Shown one piece after another: positions 46,836 to 56,633 of a stretch of 64,000 nt of DNA (positions within the stretch are counted from its first letter, which is position 1; each line of letters begins with the position of its first letter). The notes beneath the pieces were generated by a model. It made no database searches, had not been told where the DNA came from, and was given only the letters and a program-made list of their open reading frames with translations. Source of the DNA: Primorskyibacter flagellatus (GTDB lineage Bacteria; Pseudomonadota; Alphaproteobacteria; Rhodobacterales; Rhodobacteraceae); NCBI RefSeq assembly GCF_900176485.1, contig NZ_FWYD01000003.1, forward strand, positions 248,001-312,000. The letters run 5' to 3'. A program made the position numbers and the translations under genes.

Positions 46836-47282
46836 GGTGGACACAGTGAACCGTTGATGAAATGCAACAAAAAGGGTCAGTCTTCACTCGGAAGATTGGC
46901 CCATCGCCATCAAGAACGTCGCGGAGAAGAAGTTGACATAAGAGTCATTCTTCAAAACCGAAACGTCATTGGAAAATCTCTCAAATCCGTTTCATTCGTT
47001 TCCAACGGGGACGTCAATTTTCTCCGTGCGCGTAGAATGACCTTAAGAATAATCGCGGCAGAAGAGCGGATCGCAAAACCTACGAGCGTCGCAGCCCTAA
47101 CGGCTGCGATGAGACGGGCCTTCAGAGGCATAACTGGCAACTTCGGAAAACAAAAGAAGCCTGCTACATCCCGATGTTGCCGTCGTCGTGGCACCGCGCG
47201 TTTCAAGCTGTATTCCGCTTCCTCCATTTTACGTTGGGTCGCAATCGCTTAGCCGTTCAAGCTAGACACGATGGTTTTATGG
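46836..47282 (+). other. 447-base stretch without a convincing gene; candidate unannotated transcript
   Basis: The stretch is visibly less GC-rich than its neighbours. The longest plus-strand frame (TTG 46854 or ATG 46857 to 47252) is rich in Arg and Ser and matches nothing I know; a minus-strand frame of about 91 codons (47227 to 46952) is equally anonymous. What supports a transcript is the plus-strand terminator directly downstream at 47283-47325. A small RNA or a long 3' UTR of the hsp20 operon is possible. Confidence 0.3.
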
Positions 47283-47325
47283 TCATGGGGCCGGACGCAT
47301 CTGCACCCGGCCCCATGATCTTTTC
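47283..47325 (+). terminator. Intrinsic terminator, plus-strand orientation
   Basis: TCATGGGGCCGG (47283-47294) and CCGGCCCCATGA (47307-47318) form a perfect 12-bp stem with a 12-base loop, followed by TCTTTTC on the plus strand. On the minus strand the hairpin is followed by CCATAAAACC, so it is a poor terminator for sat-cysC and a good one for a plus-strand RNA. Confidence 0.75.
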
Positions 47326-47339
47326 ATAAAAGCGCGATC

Positions 47340-49046
47340 TCAGCCCGCAATCAGGCCCATTGATTCCAGCTTCAGGATCACCTGATGCGCGCAGTTGTCG
47401 ACATCGACGTTTTCCGTCTCGACGACAAGCTCGGCATTCTGAGGGACGTCATAAGGATCAGAGATCCCGGTGAATTCCTTGATTTTGCCTTCGCGGGCCA
47501 GCTTGTACAGACCCTTACGGTCACGACGTTCGCATTCCTCGATCGAGGTCGCCACATGCACCTCGATAAAGGCACCAAAGGCTTCGACGTCTTCGCGCAC
47601 GGCGCGGCGGGTCGCGGCATAGGGCGCGATCGGCGCACAGATGGCGATACCACCGTTCTTGGTGATCTCGGACGCGACATAGCCGATGCGGCGGATGTTC
47701 AGATCGCGATGCTCTTTCGAGAAGCCCAGTTCGGATGACAGGTTCTTGCGAACAATGTCACCGTCCAGAAGTGTCACGGGACGACCGCCCATTTCCATCA
47801 GCTTGACCATCAGCGCGTTGGCGATGGTCGATTTTCCTGAGCCGGAGAAACCGGTGAAGAACACGGTAAAGCCCTGCTTGGCCCGCGGCGGCTTGGTCCG
47901 GCGCAGTTCCTTGACGACCTCGGGGAAGGAGAACCATTCGGGGATTTCCAGCCCTTCGGACAGACGACGGCGCAGTTCGGTGCCCGAGATGTTCAGGATC
48001 GTGACCTTGTCCTTGTCCTCGATCTCGTCCATCGGTTCGTATTGTGCGCGTTCCTGCACCCAGACCATATGTTTGAAATCGACCATCTCGACGCCAATGT
48101 CGGCCTGATGCTTGCGGAACAGTTCCTGCGCATCGTAGGGCCCGTAGAAATCCTCGCCCTGAGAATTCTTGCCGGGGCCGGCATGGTCTCGGCCCACGAT
48201 GAAGTGGGTGCAGCCGTGATTGGCGCGGATCAGCCCGTGCCAGACGGCCTCGCGCGGGCCGCCCATGCGCATGGCCAGGGGCAGCAGCGACATGGTGGTG
48301 GTCGATGCGGGATACTTGTCCAGAACAGCCTCGTAGCAGCGCACGCGGGTAAAATGGTCGACATCGCCGGGTTTGGTCATGCCGACCGAGGGATGAATCA
48401 ACAGGTTGGCCTGCGCTTCTTTCGCGGCGCGGAAGGTCAGCTCCTGATGGGCGCGGTGCAGCGGGTTGCGGGTCTGGAAGGCGACAATCTTGCGCCAGCC
48501 CAGTTTGCGGAAATGGGCGCGCAACTCGTTGGGTGTGTCGCGGCGGCCGCGGAAATCATAGTGGACCGGCTGCTGGATGCCGGTGACAGGGCCACCCAGA
48601 TAGACCTTGCCGGCGGTGTTGTGCAGGTAGTTCACGGCGGGATGCGCGGTGTCATCGGCACCGAAGACCTTCTCGGCCTCACGCGATTTGTCGGGGGTCC
48701 AGCGGTCGGTCACGGTCATGGTGCCCAGGATCACGCCTTCCTGATCGCGCAGGGCAATGTCCTGTCCCAGTTCAAGCGTTTTGGCAAATTTCTCGGACAC
48801 GTCGAGCGTGATCGGCATCGGCCACAACGCGCCGCTGGAGAGACGCATGTTTTCAACGACACCGTCGTAATCTTCCTCGGTCAGAAAGCCCTTGAGAGGG
48901 TTGAAGCCACCGTTCATCAGCAGCTCCAGGTCACAGATCTGGCGCGGCGACAGGTCATGCGACGTCAATTCGGCAGCTTCGTTCTTCAGCTTCTGAGCGC
49001 TGTCATAGGAAACGTAAAGCTCCGGGATCGGTGCCAGATTCGACAT
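47340..49046 (-). CDS. Bifunctional sulfate adenylyltransferase / adenylylsulfate kinase
   Basis: A 568-residue fusion. Residues about 1-380 are ATP sulfurylase with QTRNPLHRAHQ and VGRDHAGPG; about 390-568 are APS kinase with Walker A GFSGSGKST and DGDIVRKNL. Makes APS and PAPS from sulfate and ATP. The start ATG at 49046 is placed 6-7 bases after AAGAGAG; an ATG at 49052 would leave no spacing. No other cys gene is adjacent, so PAPS reduction genes must be elsewhere or the PAPS serves sulfonation. Confidence 0.94.
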   Translation of the reverse strand: MSNLAPIPELYVSYDSAQKLKNEAAELTSHDLSPRQICDLELLMNGGFNPLKGFLTEEDYDGVVENMRLSSGALWPMPITLDVSEKFAKTLELGQDIALRDQEGVILGTMTVTDRWTPDKSREAEKVFGADDTAHPAVNYLHNTAGKVYLGGPVTGIQQPVHYDFRGRRDTPNELRAHFRKLGWRKIVAFQTRNPLHRAHQELTFRAAKEAQANLLIHPSVGMTKPGDVDHFTRVRCYEAVLDKYPASTTTMSLLPLAMRMGGPREAVWHGLIRANHGCTHFIVGRDHAGPGKNSQGEDFYGPYDAQELFRKHQADIGVEMVDFKHMVWVQERAQYEPMDEIEDKDKVTILNISGTELRRRLSEGLEIPEWFSFPEVVKELRRTKPPRAKQGFTVFFTGFSGSGKSTIANALMVKLMEMGGRPVTLLDGDIVRKNLSSELGFSKEHRDLNIRRIGYVASEITKNGGIAICAPIAPYAATRRAVREDVEAFGAFIEVHVATSIEECERRDRKGLYKLAREGKIKEFTGISDPYDVPQNAELVVETENVDVDNCAHQVILKLESMGLIAG

Positions 49047-49261
49047 GGTCATCTCTCTTATTCTCGTTTGAAACAATTCGCACAGGCGGGATCCGGAGGC
49101 CCCATCATCTTCGCGCGCCTTTAGACCCGTGATGCCCTTTGTATCAAGGGGTTCTCATGGGTTTTTAGCCCGTGGTGCGGAAATGCCGCGTTGCGTTTGG
49201 CGCATGGCTTGGTGCCGGAGGCCCGCCGACAGGACGGGCTTGGCAAAGAAAAACCTTTCAT

Positions 49262-50305
<1,044 letters not shown>

Positions 50306-50451
50306 TCAGGACGGAAACCCTTGCACCGTTCTGACGCCTGTAGAACTGCTCAAAATGCCGATCAGTTAATAATGTTGCGCAGTTGTGAAAGATTATTGCG
50401 CGTACGACATTGGTGGTATAACAATCCGGCAGCTTTGGGAGAGCATGAAGG

Positions 50452-50952
50452 ATGCGCGCTGTGCGGCTTGATCCAATTGATCGCAAAATCTTGTCAGAAT
50501 TGCAGGCCGATGGTCGGATGACCAATGTCGAGCTGGCAAAGCGCGTCGGAATTTCCGCGCCACCTTGCCTGCGGCGTGTTCGTACGCTGGAAGAGCAAGG
50601 ATTTATCCGTGGCTATCATGCCGATGTCGATCCGCGTGAACTGGGCTTCGAGGTTCAGGTTTTCGCCATGGTGGGGCTGCAAAGTCAGGCCGAGGCCGAT
50701 CTGCGCGCCTTTGAGGACCGTTGCCGCGCCTGGCCGCTGGTCCGCGAATGTCACATGCTGAACGGCGAGGTGGATTTCATCCTCAAATGCGTGGCACCGG
50801 ATCTGAGCACATTTCAGACTTTTCTCACGGATCAGCTTCTGACCGCCACGAATGTCGGGTCCGTCAAGACATCATTGGTGATCCGCGGCGCAAAGGATGA
50901 ACCCGGCGTGCCTTTCGAAGTTCTGGAAGACAGGCTGAGTCGCAGCGCCTGA
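50452..50952 (+). CDS. Lrp/AsnC family transcriptional regulator
   Basis: A 166-residue regulator: N-terminal HTH (LDPIDRKILSELQADGRMTNVELAKRVGIS; shown as DRKILSELQADGR and ELAKRVGIS) with APPCLRRVRTLE recognition helix, and a C-terminal RAM/AsnC ligand-binding domain (about 70-150). Feast/famine type; ligand unknown. ATG 50452 lies 8 bases after GGGAGAG. Upstream, TTGCGC repeats at 50376 and 50396 and TATAAC (50417-50422) mark a likely promoter and self-regulated region. Confidence 0.88.
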   Translation: MRAVRLDPIDRKILSELQADGRMTNVELAKRVGISAPPCLRRVRTLEEQGFIRGYHADVDPRELGFEVQVFAMVGLQSQAEADLRAFEDRCRAWPLVRECHMLNGEVDFILKCVAPDLSTFQTFLTDQLLTATNVGSVKTSLVIRGAKDEPGVPFEVLEDRLSRSA

Positions 50953-50975
50953 GCCGCGACAAGGGGGGTGCTGTG

Positions 50976-50997
50976 TGCGGCGGGCAAAAACGCCGCA
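50976..50997. terminator. Hairpin between convergent lrp and pgeF
   Basis: TGCGGCG (50976-50982) and CGCCGCA (50991-50997), 7 bp, loop GGCAAAAA. It lies in the 52-base gap between the two stop codons and could end both transcripts; no clear T tract follows on the plus strand. Confidence 0.35.
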
Positions 50998-51004
50998 ATC
51001 CGCA

Positions 51005-51760
51005 TCACAGCCGGATGGTTGAAATCAGCCGCCCGTAATCCGCTTCCTTGGCATGTGTCGCCCGCCGGTAGGAATAGAATCGATCCGCGTCCGAATAGGT
51101 GCAATGCCGCGTCCATTCGGCATTCACGCCAGCGGCGCGCAACCGGTGCAGGCCAAAGCCGGTCAGATCAAAATGCAGCCGGTCCCCGTCGCCATTGGCA
51201 AAGAAGCGCGCGTTTTGCGGATCCTCGTCAAGGAAATTGTCAAAAAACTCCGCGCCCACCTCATACGCTCTCTGGCTGATCGAGGGGCCGATGACGGCAT
51301 GGATCTGCGCGCGGCGTGCGCCCAAGCCTTCCATCGCATCGACTGTTGCTTCCAGAACCCCGTCCAGCGCACCGCGCCAACCGGCATGGGCCGCGCCGAT
51401 CACGCGGGCCTCGTGGTCGGCAAACAGCACGGGCTGGCAGTCCGCCGTCAGAACCGCAAGCGCGATGCCGGGAGTGGCTGTCACTAGCGCATCGGCCTGG
51501 GGGCGCGGATCGGTTTGGGGTGCGTCCACATGGACCACATCCGCCGAATGCACCTGATGCACAGACGCAAGGTGGTCGGGGCTGACCTCCATCGCGGCTG
51601 CGACACGGGCGCGGTTGATCGCCACGATTTCGGACTGGTCGGACGATCCCGGACCGCAGTTCAGCCCGAAAAACACGCCGGACGATGCGCCGCCGCGGCG
51701 GGTAAAGAACCCGTGTCGCAGGGGGGCCAAACTATCGGCAGTGATGATTTCCAGTGTCAT
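51005..51760 (-). CDS. pgeF: Peptidoglycan editing factor PgeF (laccase-domain, YfiH family)
   Basis: A 251-residue YfiH-family protein: HGFFTRRGGASSGVF, VHQVHSADVVHVD, LTADCQPVLFAD and GAAHAGWRGALDGVL contain the Cys and two His residues that bind zinc/copper. PgeF removes wrongly incorporated L-Ser from UDP-MurNAc precursors. Start ATG 51760 overlaps the stop of the methyltransferase gene, part of an lgt-methyltransferase-pgeF operon. Confidence 0.93.
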   Translation of the reverse strand: MTLEIITADSLAPLRHGFFTRRGGASSGVFFGLNCGPGSSDQSEIVAINRARVAAAMEVSPDHLASVHQVHSADVVHVDAPQTDPRPQADALVTATPGIALAVLTADCQPVLFADHEARVIGAAHAGWRGALDGVLEATVDAMEGLGARRAQIHAVIGPSISQRAYEVGAEFFDNFLDEDPQNARFFANGDGDRLHFDLTGFGLHRLRAAGVNAEWTRHCTYSDADRFYSYRRATHAKEADYGRLISTIRL

Positions 51761-52818
51761 GCGTCCAGTCCCGGCGGCGGTGGAGCGGTCTGCGGGAAGA
51801 GCCCCAGCAGTTTGAACAGCGTCCCCATTTCCGAGGGGTGCGTCAACCGGCGATGTGCGGCGATATGCGACTCGCGTACCGTACCGCTTAGCGCCTCGGC
51901 CAATTGCTGCGCACGGGCGGTGATTCCCAGCCGTTCAAGAAACACGCCCTGCGTGGTAAGCCTTGTGTGCGCAGAGGGCGTGGCGCGAGCCAATGCCTCG
52001 AAATCCACATGCGCGGTCAGGTCAGCCTCGCCCGGCGCGGCCAGCGGATCAACCGGGCTGTGCGCTTGTAGCGCCTGAAGCGTGTCGCCAAGACTGCGCC
52101 AGTCGCCATAATCCGCGATCAGTGCCGCGCCACCGTGATCGGCGATGCGTTGGCCGATGGTCTGGATGATCGTGGCGGCAGCCGGGCAATGCTCTACCAG
52201 ATCGCCGTCTTGCGTGTCGTCCAGCCGGTGCGTCAGCGCGCTGACGGGGGCAGGCGGGGCAAGGCCGAATTGCAGCCCGTCATCGGACAGCCCGACCCGG
52301 CGTTCGCACCATGCAGCGCCATTGCGGACATATTGCCGGATGGGCAGGGCGTCGAAGAACTCGTTTGCCACCAGCCAGAGCGGCGCGTCGGGCAGGTCCG
52401 CCGCGTGGTCCAGCCATGCTGGCGCATGGCCTGCCAGCGCCTCTGCCTGACGGGCGCGCAGCGGTGCGGACGCCTCGACAAGGTAGATCCCGGCGGCATC
52501 GTGAAATCCCGGCACGCGGGCCGTGGCGCGCAGGATGTCGGCCATCATTGTCCCGCGGCCCGGCCCAAGTTCGGCCAGCGTGAAAGACGCAGGCGCGCCC
52601 TGATCCAGCCAACTTTGCGCAAGGCAGAGGCCGATAAGCTCGCCGAACATCTGGCTGATCTCGGGGGCCGTGGTGAAATCGCCCTTCGCACCCAGCGGGT
52701 CGCGCGTGGCGTAATAGCCGTGGACGGGGTGCAGCAGGCTTTCGGCCATGAAATCCGCAACCGGGATTGGCCCTTCGGCGGCGATCCGTGTGCGCAATAT
52801 CCGCAACAGCGGGGTCAC
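51757..52818 (-). CDS. SAM-dependent methyltransferase, NDUFAF7/MidA family (DUF185)
   Basis: A 353-residue class I methyltransferase: [24 protein letters not shown] (in part) and [15 protein letters not shown] with the SAM-binding glycines, then [16 protein letters not shown]. In mitochondria NDUFAF7 dimethylates an arginine of the complex I subunit NDUFS2; the bacterial role is not settled. GTG start at 52818 overlaps the lgt stop (GTGA). Confidence 0.88.
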   Translation of the reverse strand: MTPLLRILRTRIAAEGPIPVADFMAESLLHPVHGYYATRDPLGAKGDFTTAPEISQMFGELIGLCLAQSWLDQGAPASFTLAELGPGRGTMMADILRATARVPGFHDAAGIYLVEASAPLRARQAEALAGHAPAWLDHAADLPDAPLWLVANEFFDALPIRQYVRNGAAWCERRVGLSDDGLQFGLAPPAPVSALTHRLDDTQDGDLVEHCPAAATIIQTIGQRIADHGGAALIADYGDWRSLGDTLQALQAHSPVDPLAAPGEADLTAHVDFEALARATPSAHTRLTTQGVFLERLGITARAQQLAEALSGTVRESHIAAHRRLTHPSEMGTLFKLLGLFPQTAPPPPGLDA

Positions 52819-53711
52819 TTCGATACCATGCGCCGCTGCGTCCAGCCGATCAACGTCAACCCGATCAGGATCATCGGCAGTGACAGGAGCTGCCCCATCG
52901 TCAGCCCGTAGCCGTCGATTTCGACCGCCAGACCCAGCGGATTGCCAAGTGCCACGAACTGCGCGTCAGGCTGCCGGAAGAACTCGACAAAGAACCGTGC
53001 GCAGCCATAGCCTGTCAGAAAATAGCCGGTCAGCCGGCCGGGGACTTTGAAAGCGCCGCGCCGCCAGGCCTGCCAGAGCAGGAAACCGCCCAGCAGCAAC
53101 CCCTCCAGCGCGGCCTCGTACAATTGTGACGGGTGCCGCGCGCAGAGTTGATCCAATGCCTGCCCGCAATCCTGTGCCGCAGCGCCGGGGAAGATCACCG
53201 CCCAGGGCGCATCGCTGGGACGGCCCCACAGCTCGGCATTCACGAAATTCGCGAGACGCCCGAAAAGCAGCCCCGGCGGCGTTGCCAATGCCATGATGTC
53301 AGCCACGGACAGCACCGGCGCGCCGACCCGACGCGCGAACAGCAGACCAGCCAGCGCCACCCCCAGCATCCCGCCATGAAAGGACATCCCGCCCTGCCAG
53401 ACCATCAGGATCTCTGCCGGGTTCGAAAGGTAATAGGCAGGCTGATAGAACAGCACGAATCCCAGCCGACCGCCGAGGATAATGCCAAGGATGACCCATG
53501 TGACCAGATCTTCCAGCTGTTTGGGCGACATCGGCGGCGTGTCGTCCCGCCAAAGCCCGGTGTTTCGCAAGGCGCGGGCGGCCAGCCACCACCCAACAAG
53601 GATGCCTGCGATATAGGCCAGCGCATACCAGCGCAGCGCAAAATCGATCCCGAATGCGGTGATCGAAAAAACCTCGGGCGAGAGGGGCGGGAAGGGGATG
53701 CCAGCGTTCAT
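52815..53711 (-). CDS. lgt: Prolipoprotein diacylglyceryl transferase
   Basis: A 298-residue membrane enzyme with seven spans: [33 protein letters not shown], and [21 protein letters not shown], plus [12 protein letters not shown], covering the Lgt signature Arg and His residues. Transfers diacylglyceryl to the lipobox cysteine of prolipoproteins; the LppC-like lipoprotein at 25 kb is a likely client. First gene of the lgt operon, ATG 53711. Confidence 0.95.
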   Translation of the reverse strand: MNAGIPFPPLSPEVFSITAFGIDFALRWYALAYIAGILVGWWLAARALRNTGLWRDDTPPMSPKQLEDLVTWVILGIILGGRLGFVLFYQPAYYLSNPAEILMVWQGGMSFHGGMLGVALAGLLFARRVGAPVLSVADIMALATPPGLLFGRLANFVNAELWGRPSDAPWAVIFPGAAAQDCGQALDQLCARHPSQLYEAALEGLLLGGFLLWQAWRRGAFKVPGRLTGYFLTGYGCARFFVEFFRQPDAQFVALGNPLGLAVEIDGYGLTMGQLLSLPMILIGLTLIGWTQRRMVSK

Positions 53712-53807
53712 GTGCGTCTCTGTGCCTCTGTCCTTCGGGGGAAGTCAACCTTGTGATATTCGCCCTCGACGCCCATATAGGCAACAGACCAAAAGCCGGA
53801 GTGACAC

Positions 53808-54059
53808 ATGCAGACCCGCAACAAAGTATTCGACGACATCTCGCAGTTGATGACCAACGCGATGGGCGTGGCCCAGGGCGCGCGGCAAGAGGCCGAGACC
53901 GCGATGAAGTCCATGATGGATCGCTGGCTCGCGGATCGCGATTTTGTCACGCGCGAAGAGTTTGATGCCGTGCGCGCGATGGCGCAAAAGGCCCGCGAAG
54001 AGAATGAGGCATTGTCCGCGCGGATCGCGGCACTGGAAGCTGCGTCCAAAAACGACTGA
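53808..54059 (+). CDS. ubiK: UbiK/BMFP family accessory factor
   Basis: An 83-residue helical, coiled-coil protein: NKVFDDISQLMTNAMGVAQGAR then FVTREEFDAVRAMAQKAREENEALSARIAALEA (in part). UbiK (YqiC, BMFP) helps aerobic ubiquinone biosynthesis with UbiJ; the coiled coil runs about 45-80. GGAGTGACAC precedes ATG 53808. Converges with the RutR-type regulator. Confidence 0.82.
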   Translation: MQTRNKVFDDISQLMTNAMGVAQGARQEAETAMKSMMDRWLADRDFVTREEFDAVRAMAQKAREENEALSARIAALEAASKND

Positions 54060-54075
54060 TCGCAGGTCGGGCGGC

Positions 54076-54095
54076 GCGTCAGGCTGTCCTGACGC
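54076..54095. terminator. Hairpin between convergent ubiK and the RutR-type regulator
   Basis: GCGTCAGG (54076-54083), loop CTGT, CCTGACGC (54088-54095): perfect 8-bp stem that spans the stop codon of the regulator gene and begins 16 bases after the ubiK stop. No T tract, so of modest strength. Confidence 0.4.
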
Positions 54096-54732
54096 TGTAA
54101 CCCGGCGGAGTCAGCAGTTTGCGGAAAAGCGTTTCCACATGGGCCTCTGCGCCTGCGCGGGCTTCTGTCTTGCGGGGCATCAGCACCTCTACCTGGGCTT
54201 CGAAATCCGCGTAGTGCTGCGTGACCGCCCATATTGAAAAGATCAGATGCCCCGGATCGACCGGGGCCAGTTTGCCGTGGTGCACCCAGGTTGCAATCAA
54301 GGCGCATTTCTCGTCAAACAGTGTTTTCAGCCCTGAGGCCAGATGCGGCCCCATCCGGGGTGCGCCCTGAATGATCTCATTGGCGAACAGACGGCTTTCG
54401 CGCGGATAGGCATGGCTCATCGCCAGCTTGCGCGAAATATACCGCATCAGTTCGTCCAGTGGCTCACCCTCCGGATCCATTTCTTGCAGCGGGGCCAGCC
54501 ATTCGGCCATCAGCGTGTTCAGCAAATCGACATGGATCGCTTCCTTGCCATCGAAATAATAAAGGATGTTGGGCTTTGACAGCCCGGCCTCTGTCGCGAT
54601 CTGATCCAGTGTCGCGCCACGATACCCGTGCTGCGAGAACACATTCAGCGCTGCGTCCAGAATACGCTTTCGGTTCCGTTTCTGGATACGGCTGCGTTTG
54701 GGTGTTTCGGGCGGGGGCTTGCCGTCATCCAT
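54079..54732 (-). CDS. TetR/AcrR family regulator, RutR-type
   Basis: A 217-residue repressor. The HTH ATLDQIATEAGLSKPNILYY (about 43-62) is clear; the C-terminal domain (FANEIIQGAPRMGPHLASGLK) resembles RutR, which in E. coli binds uracil or thymine and controls pyrimidine degradation. It diverges from ureidopropionase and dihydropyrimidinase, and the palindrome at 54843 fits the RutR box. Start ATG 54732 chosen as longer frames give an unlikely N-terminus. The likely inducer is a pyrimidine base. Confidence 0.82.
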   Translation of the reverse strand: MDDGKPPPETPKRSRIQKRNRKRILDAALNVFSQHGYRGATLDQIATEAGLSKPNILYYFDGKEAIHVDLLNTLMAEWLAPLQEMDPEGEPLDELMRYISRKLAMSHAYPRESRLFANEIIQGAPRMGPHLASGLKTLFDEKCALIATWVHHGKLAPVDPGHLIFSIWAVTQHYADFEAQVEVLMPRKTEARAGAEAHVETLFRKLLTPPGYSVRTA

Positions 54733-54810
54733 GAGGTTTTTCACCTGCTGATTAGTTGGGCAGTCTTTGTCCCGCGTTGATGGTTCCGTGCGGGTGGTGG
54801 AAGTCAATCC

Positions 54811-54839
54811 TTGACACAATTCGGTGCCCTTGCAATCGT
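54811..54839 (+). promoter_or_regulatory. Possible promoter of the pyrimidine-degradation operon
   Basis: TTGACA at 54811-54816 and AATCGT at 54834-54839 with 17 bases between; the -10 is weak. The RutR-like palindrome begins 4 bases after it, a position suited to repression. Confidence 0.4.
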
Positions 54840-54842
54840 GCC

Positions 54843-54858
54843 TTTACCAATTGGTAAA
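54843..54858. promoter_or_regulatory. RutR-box-like operator
   Basis: TTTACCAATTGGTAAA is a perfect 16-bp palindrome in the 222-base gap between the RutR-type gene and the pyrimidine operon. It fits the E. coli RutR consensus TTGACCAnnTGGTCAA at 14 of 16 positions including both core ACCA/TGGT arms. Confidence 0.65.
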
Positions 54859-54954
54859 AAACATGCGGCGCTGTGGCAAGCCTTAAGGCAGGGTCTTTTG
54901 GTCATAGGTGGCGCAACCAGGTCGGCGGGCAGCCCGGCCGACAGATAAGGTAGG

Positions 54955-56214
54955 ATGACGGATATGGCAGCACCCGGCGAAAACCTTCGGATCAATGGCG
55001 ACCGGCTTTGGGACAGCTTGATGGAAATGGCAAAGATTGGTCCCGGTGTGGCAGGCGGCAACAACCGCCAGACGCTGACGGACGCCGATGCCGAAGGCCG
55101 CGCGCTGTTTCAGTCATGGTGCGAAGCGGCTGGCATGGAAATGGGGCTTGATACGATGGGCAATATGTTTGCGCGCCGTGAGGGCACCGACCCGGAGGCG
55201 CTGCCGGTCTATGTCGGTTCGCATCTGGATACGCAGCCTACGGGTGGCAAATACGACGGCGTGCTGGGCGTGCTGGGCGGGCTGGAAATTATCCGCTCGC
55301 TCAACGACATGAACATCAAGACCAAGCACCCGATCGTTGTCACCAACTGGACCAACGAGGAAGGCACGCGGTTTGCCCCCGCCATGCTGTCCTCGGGTGT
55401 GTTCGCAGGCGTTCACGAGCAGGATTGGGCCTACAACCGCGAAGATGCCGAGGGCAAGAGCTTTGGCGATGAGTTGGAACGTATCGGCTGGAAAGGCGAA
55501 GAAGAGGTCGGCGCGCGCAAGATGCATGCGATGTTCGAATTGCATATCGAACAGGGGCCCATTCTGGAGGCCGAGGGCAAGGACATCGGTGTTGTGACAC
55601 ACGGGCAGGGCTTGTCCTGGACGCAAGTGACGGTGACCGGCAAGGACAGCCATACCGGCTCTACCCCGATGCCGATGCGCAGGAATGCAGGCCTTGGCAT
55701 GGCGCGTATCCTGGAACTGGTGGATCAGATTGCCTGGTCGCACAAGCCGGATGCAGTTGGCGCAGCGGGTCACATCGACGTCTATCCCAACTCGCGCAAC
55801 GTGATCCCCGGCAAGACGGTCTTCACCGTCGATTTCCGCTCGCCCAACCTGAGCGTGATCGAGGATATGGAAAAGCGCCTGCGCGTTGAGGGAGCGAAGA
55901 TTTGCGAGGAAATGGGTCTGGAAGTCTCATTCGAAAAGGTCGGTGGCTTTGATCCTGTCGAGTTCGACAAGGACTGTGTGACGGCCGTGCGCAACGCCGC
56001 CGAACGCTTGGGCTATTCCCACCGCGACCTGATCTCTGGCGCAGGCCACGATGCTTGCTGGATCAACCAGGTCGCGCCCGCGGCGATGGTGATGTGTCCC
56101 TGCGTGGACGGCTTAAGCCACAACGAGGCCGAGGAGATCAGCAAGGATTGGGCCACCGCCGGTGCGGACGTCCTGTTTCACGCCGTGGTCGAAACGGCGG
56201 GGATCGTGGAGTGA
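54955..56214 (+). CDS. Zn-dependent hydrolase, beta-ureidopropionase / N-carbamoyl amino acid hydrolase family
   Basis: A 419-residue M20-family amidohydrolase: YVGSHLDTQPTGGKYDG (about 79-95) with metal-binding His and Asp, TNWTNEEGTRFAPAMLSSG (EE pair), FELHIEQGPILE and SGAGHDACW. It hydrolyses N-carbamoyl-beta-alanine to beta-alanine, CO2 and ammonia, the third step of reductive pyrimidine breakdown. ATG 54955 follows AAGG. It lies first in the operon, with dihydropyrimidinase behind a GIY-YIG insertion. Confidence 0.9.
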   Translation: MTDMAAPGENLRINGDRLWDSLMEMAKIGPGVAGGNNRQTLTDADAEGRALFQSWCEAAGMEMGLDTMGNMFARREGTDPEALPVYVGSHLDTQPTGGKYDGVLGVLGGLEIIRSLNDMNIKTKHPIVVTNWTNEEGTRFAPAMLSSGVFAGVHEQDWAYNREDAEGKSFGDELERIGWKGEEEVGARKMHAMFELHIEQGPILEAEGKDIGVVTHGQGLSWTQVTVTGKDSHTGSTPMPMRRNAGLGMARILELVDQIAWSHKPDAVGAAGHIDVYPNSRNVIPGKTVFTVDFRSPNLSVIEDMEKRLRVEGAKICEEMGLEVSFEKVGGFDPVEFDKDCVTAVRNAAERLGYSHRDLISGAGHDACWINQVAPAAMVMCPCVDGLSHNEAEEISKDWATAGADVLFHAVVETAGIVE

Positions 56215-56231
56215 GCTTTAGTGTCATCCGA

Positions 56232-56301
56232 CCTGTCCCGGGCTTGACCCGGGACCTTTTGGCCAGCGTGGAACAAGGTCCCGGGTCAAGCCCGGGACGG
56301 G
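56232..56301. repeat. Inverted pair of REP-like palindromes (27-base arms)
   Basis: Arms at 56232-56258 and 56275-56301 are reverse complements with one mismatch (T/G), loop of 16 bases. Each arm contains its own hairpin, GTCCCGGG-TCAAG-CCCGGGAC read on the right arm. It lies directly downstream of the ureidopropionase gene and upstream of the GIY-YIG ORF; as a 27-bp RNA stem it could attenuate the operon. Confidence 0.8.
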
Positions 56302-56340
56302 GTTCACTCAATCGTAACGCTATTCGCGACATCTTACGGC

Positions 56341-56625
56341 ATGGCGCATTTTGTCTACATCATGGCCTCTCGGCCTTGCGGAGCCATGTACACAGGAAGG
56401 GCAACGGATCTTCGTACCCGAGTGGAGGCGCATCGCGCTGGGTTGTCTGTGCATACCGCAAAATACAACATCCGACGCTTGGTCTGGTTCGAAGAACACG
56501 ACTGTTTCGAGGCGTCACTCAGGCGCGAGCGAGCGATCAAACGGTGGCGTCGCGACTGGAAAATTGCGCTGATAACGCAAAGCAATCCGAATTGGCACGA
56601 ATTAACACCCCAAATCCCAGATTGA
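56341..56625 (+). CDS. Small GIY-YIG nuclease family protein
   Basis: A 94-residue single-domain GIY-YIG protein: FVYIMASRPCGAMYTGRATDLRTRV (shown as VYIMAS and MYTGRATDL) has the two Tyr and the Arg of the catalytic site, H at about 31 and E at about 57 within the expected spacing. Likely a stand-alone endonuclease of the UPF0213/YhbQ type with unknown target. It interrupts the pyrimidine operon between two enzyme genes and is bracketed by REP-like palindromes, suggesting it arrived by transfer. Confidence 0.82.
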   Translation: MAHFVYIMASRPCGAMYTGRATDLRTRVEAHRAGLSVHTAKYNIRRLVWFEEHDCFEASLRRERAIKRWRRDWKIALITQSNPNWHELTPQIPD

Positions 56626-56633
56626 GCCGACGC

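Noticed and set aside
46854..47252. 132-codon plus-strand frame in the gap before sat-cysC
   Set aside because: No family resemblance, no good ribosome site for its ATG at 46857, and Arg/Ser-rich composition; kept only as part of a candidate transcript.
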